Below are positions 56,741-64,000 of a stretch of DNA of 64,000 nucleotides, piece after piece. This DNA comes from Asticcacaulis sp. AC402 (GTDB taxonomy: Bacteria; Pseudomonadota; Alphaproteobacteria; Caulobacterales; Caulobacteraceae). The notes under the pieces are model-generated. The model made no database searches. It was not told where the DNA came from and saw only the letters and a program-made list of their open reading frames with translations. The stretch spans positions 62,001-126,000 of the forward strand of contig NZ_AWGC01000015.1 of NCBI RefSeq assembly GCF_000495835.1, in the 5' to 3' direction. Positions within the stretch are counted from its first letter, which is position 1; the number at the start of each line of letters is the position of its first letter. The position numbers were made by a program, and so were the translations under genes.

Positions 56741-56775
56741 GCCCCTGCCGGAAACGGCGGGGGCTCTTTCTTTGC
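56741..56775 (+). terminator. Intrinsic terminator of hppA
   Basis: GCCCCTGCCG/CGGCGGGGGC (one mismatch) with GAAA loop, then TCTTTCTTTG. Confidence 0.8.
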
Positions 56776-56884
56776 TCGTGACGGTTTGGAGGGGCGGTTC
56801 CTTGGCAAGGTTCGAGTTTGAGTTTTCAACGTGCGAAAACGAAGCCTCCAGTAGTGCCAGGTGCTATCAAATCCCAAAGGCGGA

Positions 56885-56980
56885 TCAGATCTCTTGTCGG
56901 CATCGGCCCGGGTTGGTGTTCGACTTATTGTAAATGCGCTGCTGACCGACTGAACCCGGGACCTGCTCCAGCATCGTCAT
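56885..56980 (-). pseudogene. Remnant of BamE-like gene (C-terminal end)
   Basis: The minus strand reads MLEQVPGSVGQQRIYNKSNT ending NPGRCRQEI, matching the tail of the BamE-like gene at 62601-63095 (LEQILGTVGQQRIDNSSDT, then NPGGRRRRE). A stop codon in frame at 56981-56983 and a family A repeat directly upstream show that the rest of the copy is gone. Confidence 0.7.
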
Positions 56981-56992
56981 CTAGAGAGGGGT

Positions 56993-57103
56993 TTGCTTTG
57001 ATGGAATCAAAGCCCGGCGTTAACTTCTTGTTTTGTCGCGCAATTTTTCCGAAAACGGGGACGCCCGTGCGGTGGCTTCCACTTTATTGGAGTTCGCTCT
57101 ATC
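56993..57103 (+). repeat. Dispersed repeat family A, copy 4
   Basis: Perfect hairpin GCTTTGAT/ATCAAAGC, then TTCTTGTTTTGTCGCGCAAT, the ACGGGGACGCCCGTGC core and a TTATTGGAGTTCGCTCTA end. Confidence 0.8.
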
Positions 57104-57421
57104 AGCCGCGGATCAGGAATTTTTCGAGTCATATTGGCCTTTAGCAAGTCGAAAGAATGCATTTTCGTGCAATATTTTAAATGTATATGACCAACCATTG
57201 CGTGAGTAGGTTGAATATCTCAGGTGGAAATTAAATAAAGGTATGGGAAATTTACAATAATTATTGGAATGTACTAGGCTGGCAATGTTGAAAAACATTG
57301 GAATATTTTATCGTCTTTGGCGTGACCAATGACAACAATCTCAATCCAACTTTCATATCTTCGATCAGGACAAGTGGTCGCGACACATACGCCCAGCCTC
57401 AAAGTCCAAGAACGGCGATCC
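57104..57421. other. AT-rich leader region of the kai operon
   Basis: This stretch is clearly AT-richer than the rest of the window. It holds a small inverted repeat (AATGTT/AACATT, 57286-57302). It should contain the kai promoter, but I see neither a GGAAC/CGTT EcfG box nor a clear -35/-10 pair. A 31-codon in-frame extension of kaiC has no recognisable ribosome site. Confidence 0.45.
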
Positions 57422-59167
57422 ATGAAAAAGAAACTCAGTGAAGGCCTCTCGGCGCTCGTCAAGGCGCGCACAGGCATTGATGGCCTTGACGAGATAACCG
57501 GTGGTGGATTGCCGGCCGGCCGGCCAACCCTGGTGTGCGGCAGCGCCGGATGCGGCAAGACCATGCTGGCGATGGAATTCCTTGTGCGCGGCGCCACGCA
57601 GTTCGACGAGCCCGGCGTTTTCATGATGTTTGAGGAAAATGCCGCGGAACTCACCGCCAATGTCCGTTCTCTCGGCTTCGATCTCGAAAAGCTGATCGCC
57701 GAAAAGAAGATCGTGCTCGACTACGTCCATATCGAACGCAGCGAAATTGAGGAAACCGGCGAATACGATCTCGAAGGCCTGTTTATCCGGCTTGGCCATG
57801 CCATCGACACCATAGGCGCCAAGCGCGTCGTCCTCGACACGATCGAGGCCTTGTTCGCCGGCCTGCCCAATCAGGCTGTGCTGCGCGCCGAGCTGCGCCG
57901 GCTTTTCCGCTGGCTGAAGGATCGCGGAATGACGGCGGTCATTACCGGCGAGAAGGGCGACGGAAACGCCATCACACGCTACGGTCTGGAGGAATACGTC
58001 GCAGATTGCGTCATTATTCTCGACCAGCGCATCCGTGAACAGGTGTCCACCCGGCGCCTGCGTGTCCTGAAATACCGCGGTACGGCCCATGGTATGAATG
58101 AATACCCCTTCCTGATCAGCCCGCACGGGTTTTCGGTTTTGCCGATTACGTCTTTGTTGCTCGAGCACGCGGTGTCGACACAACGGGTGCCGACCGGCAT
58201 CGACCGGCTGGACGAGATGCTGGGCGGTCAAGGTGTCTTTCAGGGCAGCAGCGTTCTGGTTTCCGGCTCTTCCGGAACCGGTAAAAGCAGTATTGCGGCA
58301 AAGTTTATCGAGACGGCGTGTGAGCGGGGCGAGCGCGCCCTGTTCTTTGCCTACGAAGAATCAGCCGCTCAGATCGTGCGCAATATGCGCTCGGTCGATA
58401 TCGACCTTCAACCGTGGATCGATCGGGGTTTGCTGCAAATCCAGTCTTCGCGTCCAACCCTGCAAGGCCTGGAGCAGCACCTGGTCCTGATGCATGGCGC
58501 CGTGCAAACTTTCCGGCCTACGGTCGTCGTTGTCGATCCGATCAGCAACCTGACCCTCGCGGATGACGACTCTGAGGTGAAGCCGACCTTGATGCGGCTC
58601 ATAGACTTCCTGAAGAAGGAACAGATCACAGCCGTTTTTACCAGCCTGATAACCGGCGGGGATTCGGTTTCGGCGCCCGAGGACACCCTGCTTGGCGTGT
58701 CGTCACTGATGGATACCTGGCTGCTTCTGCGCAATGTCGAATTTACCGGCGAACGCAACCGCACCATCTTCGTGCGCAAATCGCGCGGCATGGCGCATTC
58801 GAATCAGGTGCGTGAATTCATCCTCAGTGACCGTGGTATAGACCTGGTCGATGTTTATCTGGGCGGAGACCGCGTCCTGACGGGTAGCGCGCGCGTCGCT
58901 CAGGAAGCCCAGGAACGCGATGCAGCGACGCTGCGCGGTGAGGATCACGAGCGAAAGCTGCGTCAACTTGGCAGCAAGCGCAAGGCCATCGAAGCCCAGA
59001 TCGCTGCCTTGCAGGCCGAAGCCGAGGCCGACAGCGAGGAAGTCCACTTTGCCATCGCTCAGGAGCTTTTGCAGCAGAAGGCGACCCATCGTAACGCAGA
59101 TGCGATGAAGCACCAGCGCAGCGGTTCAACCGAGCAACTGGAAGACCTGGTGAAAGAAATCGTATGA
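57422..59167 (+). CDS. kaiC: Circadian clock ATPase KaiC homologue
   Basis: The 581-residue protein has two RecA-like domains. CI has Walker A GSAGCGKT (40-47) and catalytic EE (71-72). CII has GSSGTGKS (282-289) and EE (312-313). The autophosphorylation pair is Ser427-Ser428 (GVSSLMDT) with Thr422, where cyanobacterial KaiC has Ser-Thr. A ~90-residue charged, helical tail extends beyond the usual end near 519. It is the first gene of a five-gene unit and overlaps kaiB1 by ATGA. No kaiA is nearby. Output is probably through the downstream kinase. Confidence 0.95.
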   Translation: MKKKLSEGLSALVKARTGIDGLDEITGGGLPAGRPTLVCGSAGCGKTMLAMEFLVRGATQFDEPGVFMMFEENAAELTANVRSLGFDLEKLIAEKKIVLDYVHIERSEIEETGEYDLEGLFIRLGHAIDTIGAKRVVLDTIEALFAGLPNQAVLRAELRRLFRWLKDRGMTAVITGEKGDGNAITRYGLEEYVADCVIILDQRIREQVSTRRLRVLKYRGTAHGMNEYPFLISPHGFSVLPITSLLLEHAVSTQRVPTGIDRLDEMLGGQGVFQGSSVLVSGSSGTGKSSIAAKFIETACERGERALFFAYEESAAQIVRNMRSVDIDLQPWIDRGLLQIQSSRPTLQGLEQHLVLMHGAVQTFRPTVVVVDPISNLTLADDDSEVKPTLMRLIDFLKKEQITAVFTSLITGGDSVSAPEDTLLGVSSLMDTWLLLRNVEFTGERNRTIFVRKSRGMAHSNQVREFILSDRGIDLVDVYLGGDRVLTGSARVAQEAQERDAATLRGEDHERKLRQLGSKRKAIEAQIAALQAEAEADSEEVHFAIAQELLQQKATHRNADAMKHQRSGSTEQLEDLVKEIV

Positions 59168-59601
59168 CCGCCCCTGCAGTACCTGTGTCTGACAATGACG
59201 ATAATCCGCGGCTGACTTTCCAGTTACGACTGTACATTGCCGGGCAAACCGAGAAGTCGGTCGCGGCCATCTCCAACCTCGGGCGCATTTGCGAAACCTA
59301 TCTTGCCGGGCGGTATTCCCTCGAGGTCATCGACCTGAGGGAAGCGCCGCACCTGGCCATTCGCGATCAGATTCTGGCCATACCGACGCTTGTGCGTCGG
59401 CTGCCGTCGCCGATCAAGAAGATCATCGGTGATCTTTCGAATGAAGAGCGTGTATTGGTCGGCCTCGACATCCAGTCGCGAGAGCGGGATGTGTTTTTGA
59501 TGGACCCGAAAACCTGCTCTAAGTTTCTGTTTTGTCACGCAATTGTTCCGAAAAGTGCTGCAGGCTCCCTCGGATTGTACTTTACGAGCATGACGTCATG
59601 A
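59164..59601 (+). CDS. kaiB: KaiB homologue 1, with repeat-encoded C-terminal tail
   Basis: Residues 17-105 form a KaiB thioredoxin-like domain ([52 protein letters not shown]). From about residue 110 to 145 the coding sequence is a family A repeat ([10 protein letters not shown]), giving a 145-residue product where ~105 is usual. The tail ends exactly in an ATGA overlap with kaiB2. KaiB binds the CI ring of KaiC in cyanobacteria. Whether the tail is tolerated is unknown. Confidence 0.9.
   Translation: MTAPAVPVSDNDDNPRLTFQLRLYIAGQTEKSVAAISNLGRICETYLAGRYSLEVIDLREAPHLAIRDQILAIPTLVRRLPSPIKKIIGDLSNEERVLVGLDIQSRERDVFLMDPKTCSKFLFCHAIVPKSAAGSLGLYFTSMTS
59497..59575 (+). repeat. Dispersed repeat family A, copy 5, inside kaiB1
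   Basis: It has GATGGACCCGAAAACCTGCT, TTTCTGTTTTGTCACGCAAT and CCGAAAAGTG, matching copies 1-4. It lies wholly inside the 3' end of the first kaiB frame and is read in the same frame as the peptides FLFCRAI of copies 3 and 4. The right end is shortened. Confidence 0.8.
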
Positions 59602-59942
59602 CAAATGCGCACCTCGAAGCCGTCGAGCCGGCGGGTGAAACAACCCACTACGTTCTGCATCTTTACGTCACCGGCAGCACGCCGCGCTCGATCCAGGCCA
59701 TCGCTAATATCCGCAAGATCTGCGAAGCGCACCTGGTAGGCCGCTATGACCTGGACGTTGTCGACATATCTGAGGACCCGATGCGGGCCCAAAGCGAACA
59801 GATCATTGCGGCCCCGACACTGATCAAGACCTTGCCTCTGCCGCTGCGGCGCTTCATCGGCGACATGTCGCAGACCGATCGCATCATGGTTGGGCTGGAT
59901 CTGCGCGCCGGGGGGGCGGCGATCCCGACTGAGCGATCATGA
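59598..59942 (+). CDS. kaiB: KaiB homologue 2
   Basis: The 114-residue KaiB protein ([53 protein letters not shown]) has the usual length and no repeat tail. It starts with ATGA overlap on kaiB1 and overlaps the kinase by ATGA. It is diverged from copy 1, suggesting distinct roles. Confidence 0.93.
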   Translation: MTNAHLEAVEPAGETTHYVLHLYVTGSTPRSIQAIANIRKICEAHLVGRYDLDVVDISEDPMRAQSEQIIAAPTLIKTLPLPLRRFIGDMSQTDRIMVGLDLRAGGAAIPTERS

Positions 59943-61519
59943 CCCATAAAGTCGGCATCGATGCACCTGACCACCTGGCCACCTCGGCCTTGATCGCAGA
60001 AAATGCGCGGTTGCAGATACGCCTGGCAGAAGCTGAAGAGACGCTTCGTGCCATCCGTACAGATGAGGTCGATGCCCTGGTCGTGCAGAGCGCTGTCGGG
60101 CCAAAGCTCTATACGTTGCAAGGCCTGGACGCTGAAATCATGCGGTTTCGCGGTGACATGCTGGCACAGGTCAGCGACGCCGTCATTGCGATCGATAAGG
60201 ATGAGCGTATTACCTACATCAATGCCGCCGCTGAAGATCTCTACGGCGTGTCGGCATCTCAGGCGCTTGGAAGCACCCTGCCGCGGGTTTACGACCTTAG
60301 ATGGTTCCATCCTGCGGATGAAGTTGCTGCTCATACTGACCTGGATGACTTGGGTGAATGGCGCGGCGAAAACATCCATATCCGGTCCGACGGAAGAGAG
60401 CTGAACGTCGAATCTAGCGTCACGGTCTTGCGTAATATCGGTGGTGAAGCGACGGGCCGGCTGGCCGTCGTTCGCGATATCACCGAACGCAAACAGCACG
60501 AAAACAAGCTGCAGGTCTCGGAAGTGCGCTATCGGCGCCTGTTCGAAGCCGCGCATGACGGGATACTTGTCATCGACCCGGGGACATCAAAGATTATCGA
60601 TGCCAATCCTTTCATGACGCAGTTGCTGGGTTACCCGTACAGCGATCTCATCGGGAAAGAGCTTTTTGAGATCGGTCTGTGGAAGGACGGGCGTGCCAGC
60701 CAGGATATGTTTGCCAAACTGAAACTCTCGGGGCAGGTCCGCTATGAAAACCTGCCGCTTGAGCGCGTGAGCGGCGAACATCAGGATGTCGAGGTCGTCG
60801 CCAATCTTTATGAGGAAAACGGCCGTTCCGTCATCCAGTGCAACATCCGCGATATCAGCGAGCGCCGACGTTCCGAAGCCCATGTCGAGATGCTGATGGC
60901 GGAAGTCAATCATCGCGCCAAAAACCTGCTGGCTGTGGTTCAGGCGGTTGCCTATCAAACTGCCAGGCAAGGCGATCCGGCGACTCTGATGACACGCCTG
61001 TCCGAGCGCATCAACGGCCTTGCCATCGGCCAGGACCTGTTGGTCAAAAATCAGTGGCACGGCGTTGATGTCGCAGACCTGGTCAGGGGACAACTGGCGC
61101 ATTTCGCGGACCTGATCGGCACACGCGTGAGCCTTTCCGGTCCCACCCTGCGGTTGACGTCCGAAGCGGCGCAAGCGATCGGCATGGCTTTGCATGAACT
61201 GGCCACCAATGCGGTCAAATATGGCGCTCTGTCAAATCTGGAGGGTTGCGTGCACATTGCCTGGAAAACCCTGCCCGGAAACCAACCGACTTTTGACATG
61301 TCGTGGGTGGAAAGTGGTGGTCCCGCCGTCACGGTGCCCACCCATAAAGGATTTGGTCATACAATAATCGGGCGCCTGGTCGAAGCGTCGGTTCAGGGCG
61401 TCACGCAGATTGCATTTGAGCCTGGCGGACTCATGTGGCGTCTAACGGCGCCGATGGACAATGCCATCGCTCCCGCCAATCCTGCCAAATCTGCCAGTCC
61501 AGCCAGTGCGGTCCTCTGA
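59939..61519 (+). CDS. PAS-PAS-HWE histidine kinase
   Basis: The 526-residue soluble kinase has a coiled N-terminus with AEETLRAIRTDEVDALVV, PAS domain 1 (about 72-185), PAS domain 2 (about 195-310), and an HWE dimerisation helix with AEVNHRAKNLLAVVQA (His325). An HATPase with ALHELATNAVKYGAL and the WVESGGP segment follows. HWE kinases in this class commonly feed the general stress response. Its coupling to KaiC/KaiB in one operon makes it the likely clock output. The TGATG overlap joins it to the next gene. Confidence 0.93.
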   Translation: MTHKVGIDAPDHLATSALIAENARLQIRLAEAEETLRAIRTDEVDALVVQSAVGPKLYTLQGLDAEIMRFRGDMLAQVSDAVIAIDKDERITYINAAAEDLYGVSASQALGSTLPRVYDLRWFHPADEVAAHTDLDDLGEWRGENIHIRSDGRELNVESSVTVLRNIGGEATGRLAVVRDITERKQHENKLQVSEVRYRRLFEAAHDGILVIDPGTSKIIDANPFMTQLLGYPYSDLIGKELFEIGLWKDGRASQDMFAKLKLSGQVRYENLPLERVSGEHQDVEVVANLYEENGRSVIQCNIRDISERRRSEAHVEMLMAEVNHRAKNLLAVVQAVAYQTARQGDPATLMTRLSERINGLAIGQDLLVKNQWHGVDVADLVRGQLAHFADLIGTRVSLSGPTLRLTSEAAQAIGMALHELATNAVKYGALSNLEGCVHIAWKTLPGNQPTFDMSWVESGGPAVTVPTHKGFGHTIIGRLVEASVQGVTQIAFEPGGLMWRLTAPMDNAIAPANPAKSASPASAVL

Positions 61520-61908
61520 TGCTCAATCATGCCCTTCAGGCGGTATCCGTTTCAAGCGCGCGTATTCTTATCGTCGAAGACGAGGCCATGCTGGCCTATG
61601 TCCTTGAAGAACTTTTAATTCACGACGGTTTCACCATCGCCGGCGTTGCCGGACGGCTGGAGGCCGCACTCGATATCATCGCAACGGGTAACTGTGACGC
61701 CGCCATTCTTGACGCCAACCTGGCCGGCACCAGTTCGGCGCCTGCGGCAACAGCGCTTGCGGCGCGGGGCGTGCCGTTTATCGTCGTTTCAGGGTATTCG
61801 CCAGACCAACTGCAGGAAGTCGCCTTCGAAGGGGCGATTCATCTCCAAAAGCCCTGTGATATCAATGCGCTCACGCGGGCCCTGCGCGGACTGCTCAAAC
61901 CGCGGTAA
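61519..61908 (+). CDS. Single-domain response regulator
   Basis: The 129-residue receiver has ILIVEDEAML, phospho-acceptor Asp in AAILDANLAG, and PFIVVSGYSPD, close to the FATGUY-type motif of stress-response receivers in alphaproteobacteria, plus LQKPCD. It has no output domain and ends the kai operon. It is the likely acceptor of the HWE kinase and may pass phosphate on. Confidence 0.92.
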   Translation: MLNHALQAVSVSSARILIVEDEAMLAYVLEELLIHDGFTIAGVAGRLEAALDIIATGNCDAAILDANLAGTSSAPAATALAARGVPFIVVSGYSPDQLQEVAFEGAIHLQKPCDINALTRALRGLLKPR

Positions 61909-62028
61909 CAAGCGCTTTTTATGCGCAAGCGTCGCGCAGCTTATGTCGCCAAACACAAGAGCTTGTGCAGCGCCTTTCATGACGCACCACATCATAATCT
62001 TGCGATTATCGAACTCTTGCAGAACCAA

Positions 62029-62057
62029 GGGGCAAGGCTTAGCTGAAGCCTTGCCCC
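62029..62057 (+). repeat. Perfect 12-bp hairpin before deoxyribosyltransferase-like gene
   Basis: GGGGCAAGGCTT and AAGCCTTGCCCC pair around AGCTG, followed by A7 and the GGAGAG ribosome site of the next gene. There is no T-run after it on the plus strand, so it is not a standard terminator. It may affect translation of the next gene. Confidence 0.55.
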
Positions 62058-62075
62058 AAAAAAAGGAGAGTAGGT

Positions 62076-62543
62076 GTGGTGCGACTCTTGTATGTCCATG
62101 AAGCGAACCCAGGAGAAGACAGGCGTTCCCTGTTCCTCGCGGGACCAAGCCCCCGCGGACAGGGTGAGCCTGACTGGAGGAAGCAGGCCTGCGCTCACCT
62201 CAATCAGATCGGCTTTGACGGGGCTGTCTATAACCCGCTGCCGCGAGACGGCCTGTACAATCCGAACTACGACCATGGCGCCCAAATTGACTGGGAGCTC
62301 GAACATCTTGCAAAAGCCGGCACCATCGTCTTCTGGATACCCCGGGATCTCGTGATGCTCCCGGGTTTCACGACCAATGTTGAATTTGGCCGCTTCAGCC
62401 GGCGAGGAAATGTGGTGCTCGGGTATCCCGACGCTGCTCCCAAGATGCGCTATCTGCATCACCTTGCCAATCTAGACGGCGTGCCGGTATTCCATTCGAT
62501 GGAGCAGACGCTTGATGCAGCGGTCACTATGTTGCCGTCATAA
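62076..62543 (+). CDS. Nucleoside 2-deoxyribosyltransferase-like protein
   Basis: The 155-residue protein shows LFLAGPSPRG, a mid region NPNYDHGAQIDWELEHL and IVFWIPRDLVMLPGFTTNVEFGRF, the pattern of the nucleoside 2-deoxyribosyltransferase-like family (Rossmann-like). The expected activity is base exchange or nucleoside hydrolysis; the real substrate is unknown. It starts at the GTG at 62076, six bases after GGAGAG. Confidence 0.8.
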   Translation: MVRLLYVHEANPGEDRRSLFLAGPSPRGQGEPDWRKQACAHLNQIGFDGAVYNPLPRDGLYNPNYDHGAQIDWELEHLAKAGTIVFWIPRDLVMLPGFTTNVEFGRFSRRGNVVLGYPDAAPKMRYLHHLANLDGVPVFHSMEQTLDAAVTMLPS

Positions 62544-62545
62544 CA

Positions 62546-62573
62546 AAAAAGCCTCCGACGGATACCGGAGGCT
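62546..62573 (-). terminator. Terminator of BamE-like gene
   Basis: On the minus strand GCCTCCG pairs with CGGAGGC and is followed by TTTTTTG. It lies 30 bases after the gene stop. Confidence 0.85.
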
Positions 62574-62600
62574 CTCAAATCCAAATTCCTGACAGGACGA

Positions 62601-63095
62601 CTATTCGCGGCGGCGGCGGCCGCCAGGATTGGTGTCCGAGCTATTGTCGATGCGCTGTTGGCCCACGGTGCCCAGGATCTGTTCCAGCGCCGTCAGCGAA
62701 CGGCCGCGAGTTGGTGTCTTGTTCTGGTTCGGCGTCAGTTCACGGCCATCGGCCAGGCTCAGAGCCTTGACTTCGGTCACTGTTTGGCCTGTCGGGTCGA
62801 AATTGATGACGGTCACGTTGCGCGCCGTCACCTTGGCCTGCTTGTAGGTCATCTTCTGTGACGTCTGGTCGATATAGTACCATTCTGTCGGCTTGTAGAT
62901 CGAGGTCTGTGACGGATCGCCCAGCTTGTCGAGTACGGTCGCCTTGGTGTCGCCGACCTTGATGTCCTTCGACGGCAGTGCGTCATAGGCGAGGTAGCCG
63001 CTGTGGCTCACGGTCGGCGCACAGGCCGAGGCCAGAACCGCTGCGCTGGCAAGAGCACCGAACAGGGCTACGGTCTTGAGAGAAGGCAGGCGCAT
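62601..63095 (-). CDS. BamE/SmpA-like outer membrane lipoprotein
   Basis: The 164-residue protein starts at the ATG at 63095 with a lipoprotein signal (lipobox ASAC). The SmpA/OmlA fold follows: VGDTKATVLDKLGDPSQTSIYKPTEWYYIDQ. BamE proteins support the BAM complex in outer-membrane protein insertion. The C-terminus is disordered and basic (NPGGRRRRE). A decayed copy of its end lies at 56885-56980. Confidence 0.9.
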   Translation of the reverse strand: MRLPSLKTVALFGALASAAVLASACAPTVSHSGYLAYDALPSKDIKVGDTKATVLDKLGDPSQTSIYKPTEWYYIDQTSQKMTYKQAKVTARNVTVINFDPTGQTVTEVKALSLADGRELTPNQNKTPTRGRSLTALEQILGTVGQQRIDNSSDTNPGGRRRRE

Positions 63096-63259
63096 GGATA
63101 TCCTGTGACACAACTTGGCGAAACGTACCGGGCTAAAACGGTATTTGACCTATCGGAAAATACGGCTTACGGCAAGCATAAGGCCTAATAAGGGCGAAAG
63201 ACCAGCAATTTTTTTACCACGAACCTTGCCGGCTGGCGAGGTTCGCGGAGGGTATTACG

Positions 63260-63847
63260 GTGAGCTTCCTCGACAGTCTCAGCAATTTTTTCAAACCGCG
63301 TCCTGTCAAGGCGATCGGAAATCAACTCTATGCCGCCTGCGTTGCCCAGGCACGCCTTCCGCGCTTCTATCTTGACTATGGCGTGGCCGACGAAATCGGC
63401 ACCCGGTTCGAACTCCTGACCCTTCATGTGGTCATGGTTGTGACGCGGCTGAAATCGGAGAAAACGGAACAGGCGGACGACACGGCCCAGACCCTGTTCG
63501 ACGCCTTCCTCCTGGCGCTCGATTCGACCCTGCGCGAGCAGGGGACCGGCGATCTGACCGTGCCCAAGAAGATGAAGAAGATCGGCCAGGTGGTCTATAC
63601 CCGTCTTGCCAAATGGGATGGATTATGGCGCGATGGCGCCGGCCGGGACGTCCAGGCCGGCTACATTGCGCGGACGGTTTATGCCGGCGACGAGGACGGT
63701 GACGAGGTCGCATCGGACATCGCGGGCCGCAAAGCTGCCGCCTTGGGTTTGTATGTTGACGAGGCACGCGCGGCGCTGAAAATAGATGAGCTGGTCGCCG
63801 GCCGCATCAGCTGGCCGGTGCCGATTGCGCTGGACGAAGCTGCGTAA
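63260..63847 (+). CDS. Ubiquinol-cytochrome c chaperone (CBP3-like)
   Basis: The 195-residue protein shows LYAACVAQARLPRFYLDYGVADEIGTRFELLTLHV and LFDAFLLALDSTLREQGTGDLTVPKKMKK, marks of the Ubiq_cyt_C_chap family that helps assemble the cytochrome bc1 complex. It starts at the GTG at 63260. In related genomes a YceD/DUF177 gene follows, as here. Confidence 0.93.
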   Translation: MSFLDSLSNFFKPRPVKAIGNQLYAACVAQARLPRFYLDYGVADEIGTRFELLTLHVVMVVTRLKSEKTEQADDTAQTLFDAFLLALDSTLREQGTGDLTVPKKMKKIGQVVYTRLAKWDGLWRDGAGRDVQAGYIARTVYAGDEDGDEVASDIAGRKAAALGLYVDEARAALKIDELVAGRISWPVPIALDEAA

Positions 63848-63859
63848 GGAGTGGTGAGC

Positions 63860-64000
63860 ATGGATACGCACGAGGATAAAGGTCTGTGGGAGCACAAGGT
63901 GCGTTTCGACACGGCGCTTCGCGGCCTCAAGCTGGAGCTGACAGCCGATACGGAGCGACGCGCGGTGATCGCTGCTGGTTTCGGCATGGTTTCGCTCGAC
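63860..64000 (+). CDS. YceD/DUF177-family protein, N-terminal part (cut by window edge)
   Basis: The ATG at 63860 (AAGGAGTGG upstream) opens a frame to the window edge: MDTHEDKGLWEHKVRFD, then LELTADTERRAVIAAGFGM. This matches the start of YceD proteins, linked to 23S rRNA metabolism and to plsX/rpmF operons. The cysteines of the family lie outside the window. Confidence 0.75.
   Translation, partial: MDTHEDKGLWEHKVRFDTALRGLKLELTADTERRAVIAAGFGMVSLD

Noticed and set aside
57104-57421. EcfG (general stress sigma) promoter for kai
   Set aside because: No GGAAC with a CGTT at suitable distance could be found.
62029-62064. Intrinsic terminator of the kai operon
   Set aside because: The hairpin is followed by A7, not a T-run, on the coding strand.

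Overview
The window is GC-rich chromosomal DNA from an alphaproteobacterium, most likely a Caulobacteraceae member close to Asticcacaulis or Caulobacter. This placement is inferred from the tig/clpP/clpX and glyA-nrdR-rib-nusB-thiL gene orders, the succinyl-CoA type hemA, the many HWE/HisKA_2 kinases and single-domain response regulators, and scattered alphaproteobacterial intergenic repeats. No rRNA, phage or insertion sequence is seen. One tRNA (Leu, TAG) is present.

Layout. 1-5.3 kb (minus strand): the start of a PlsC-type acyltransferase behind a perfect palindrome, a diguanylate cyclase, a DEAD-box helicase with a structured leader, and parE. 5.4-11 kb (minus strand): a nitrogen block of two TorF-type porins, an ammonium transporter, glnA and glnB. 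11.9-24.3 kb: an exported amidohydrolase, a signalling patch (two receiver proteins, a GAF-HisKA_2 kinase, a FixJ-like regulator, a kinase that has lost its last strand), a TetR/VOC pair, two alpha/beta hydrolases and a membrane LytTR regulator. 24.4-31.2 kb: a tightly overlapping operon for a CDP-linked, C-methylated deoxysugar, headed by a SPINDLY-type O-glycosyltransferase. 31.2-38.9 kb: the tRNA, decayed AraC and GyrI-like genes, a beta-propeller protein, a dicarboxylate symporter, tig, and an ArsR/AHSA1 pair. 39.1-54 kb: clpP, clpX, hemA, glyA, nrdR, riboflavin genes, nusB, thiL and small envelope proteins. 54.6-61.9 kb: hppA and a five-gene kai operon. The right end holds a nucleoside deoxyribosyltransferase-like gene, a BamE-like lipoprotein, a cytochrome bc1 assembly chaperone and the start of a YceD/DUF177 gene.

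The most striking unit is 57422-61908: kaiC, two kaiB genes, a PAS-PAS-HWE histidine kinase and a receiver protein, every junction overlapping by 1-4 bases. It looks like a complete KaiC-to-two-component timing or stress output module. A dispersed repeat (family A) has entered the 3' end of the first kaiB and now codes for its last ~36 residues.

The intergenic space is repeat-rich. Family A occurs five times, family B four times, three loci carry long inverted repeats built from 9-10 base iterons, and two unrelated loci carry 15-bp tandem repeats. Several gene remnants lie beside these repeats. The riboflavin operon is also unusual: its RibD is reductase-only and its RibBA-like protein lacks the GTP cyclohydrolase II zinc cysteines, so two steps must be encoded elsewhere.
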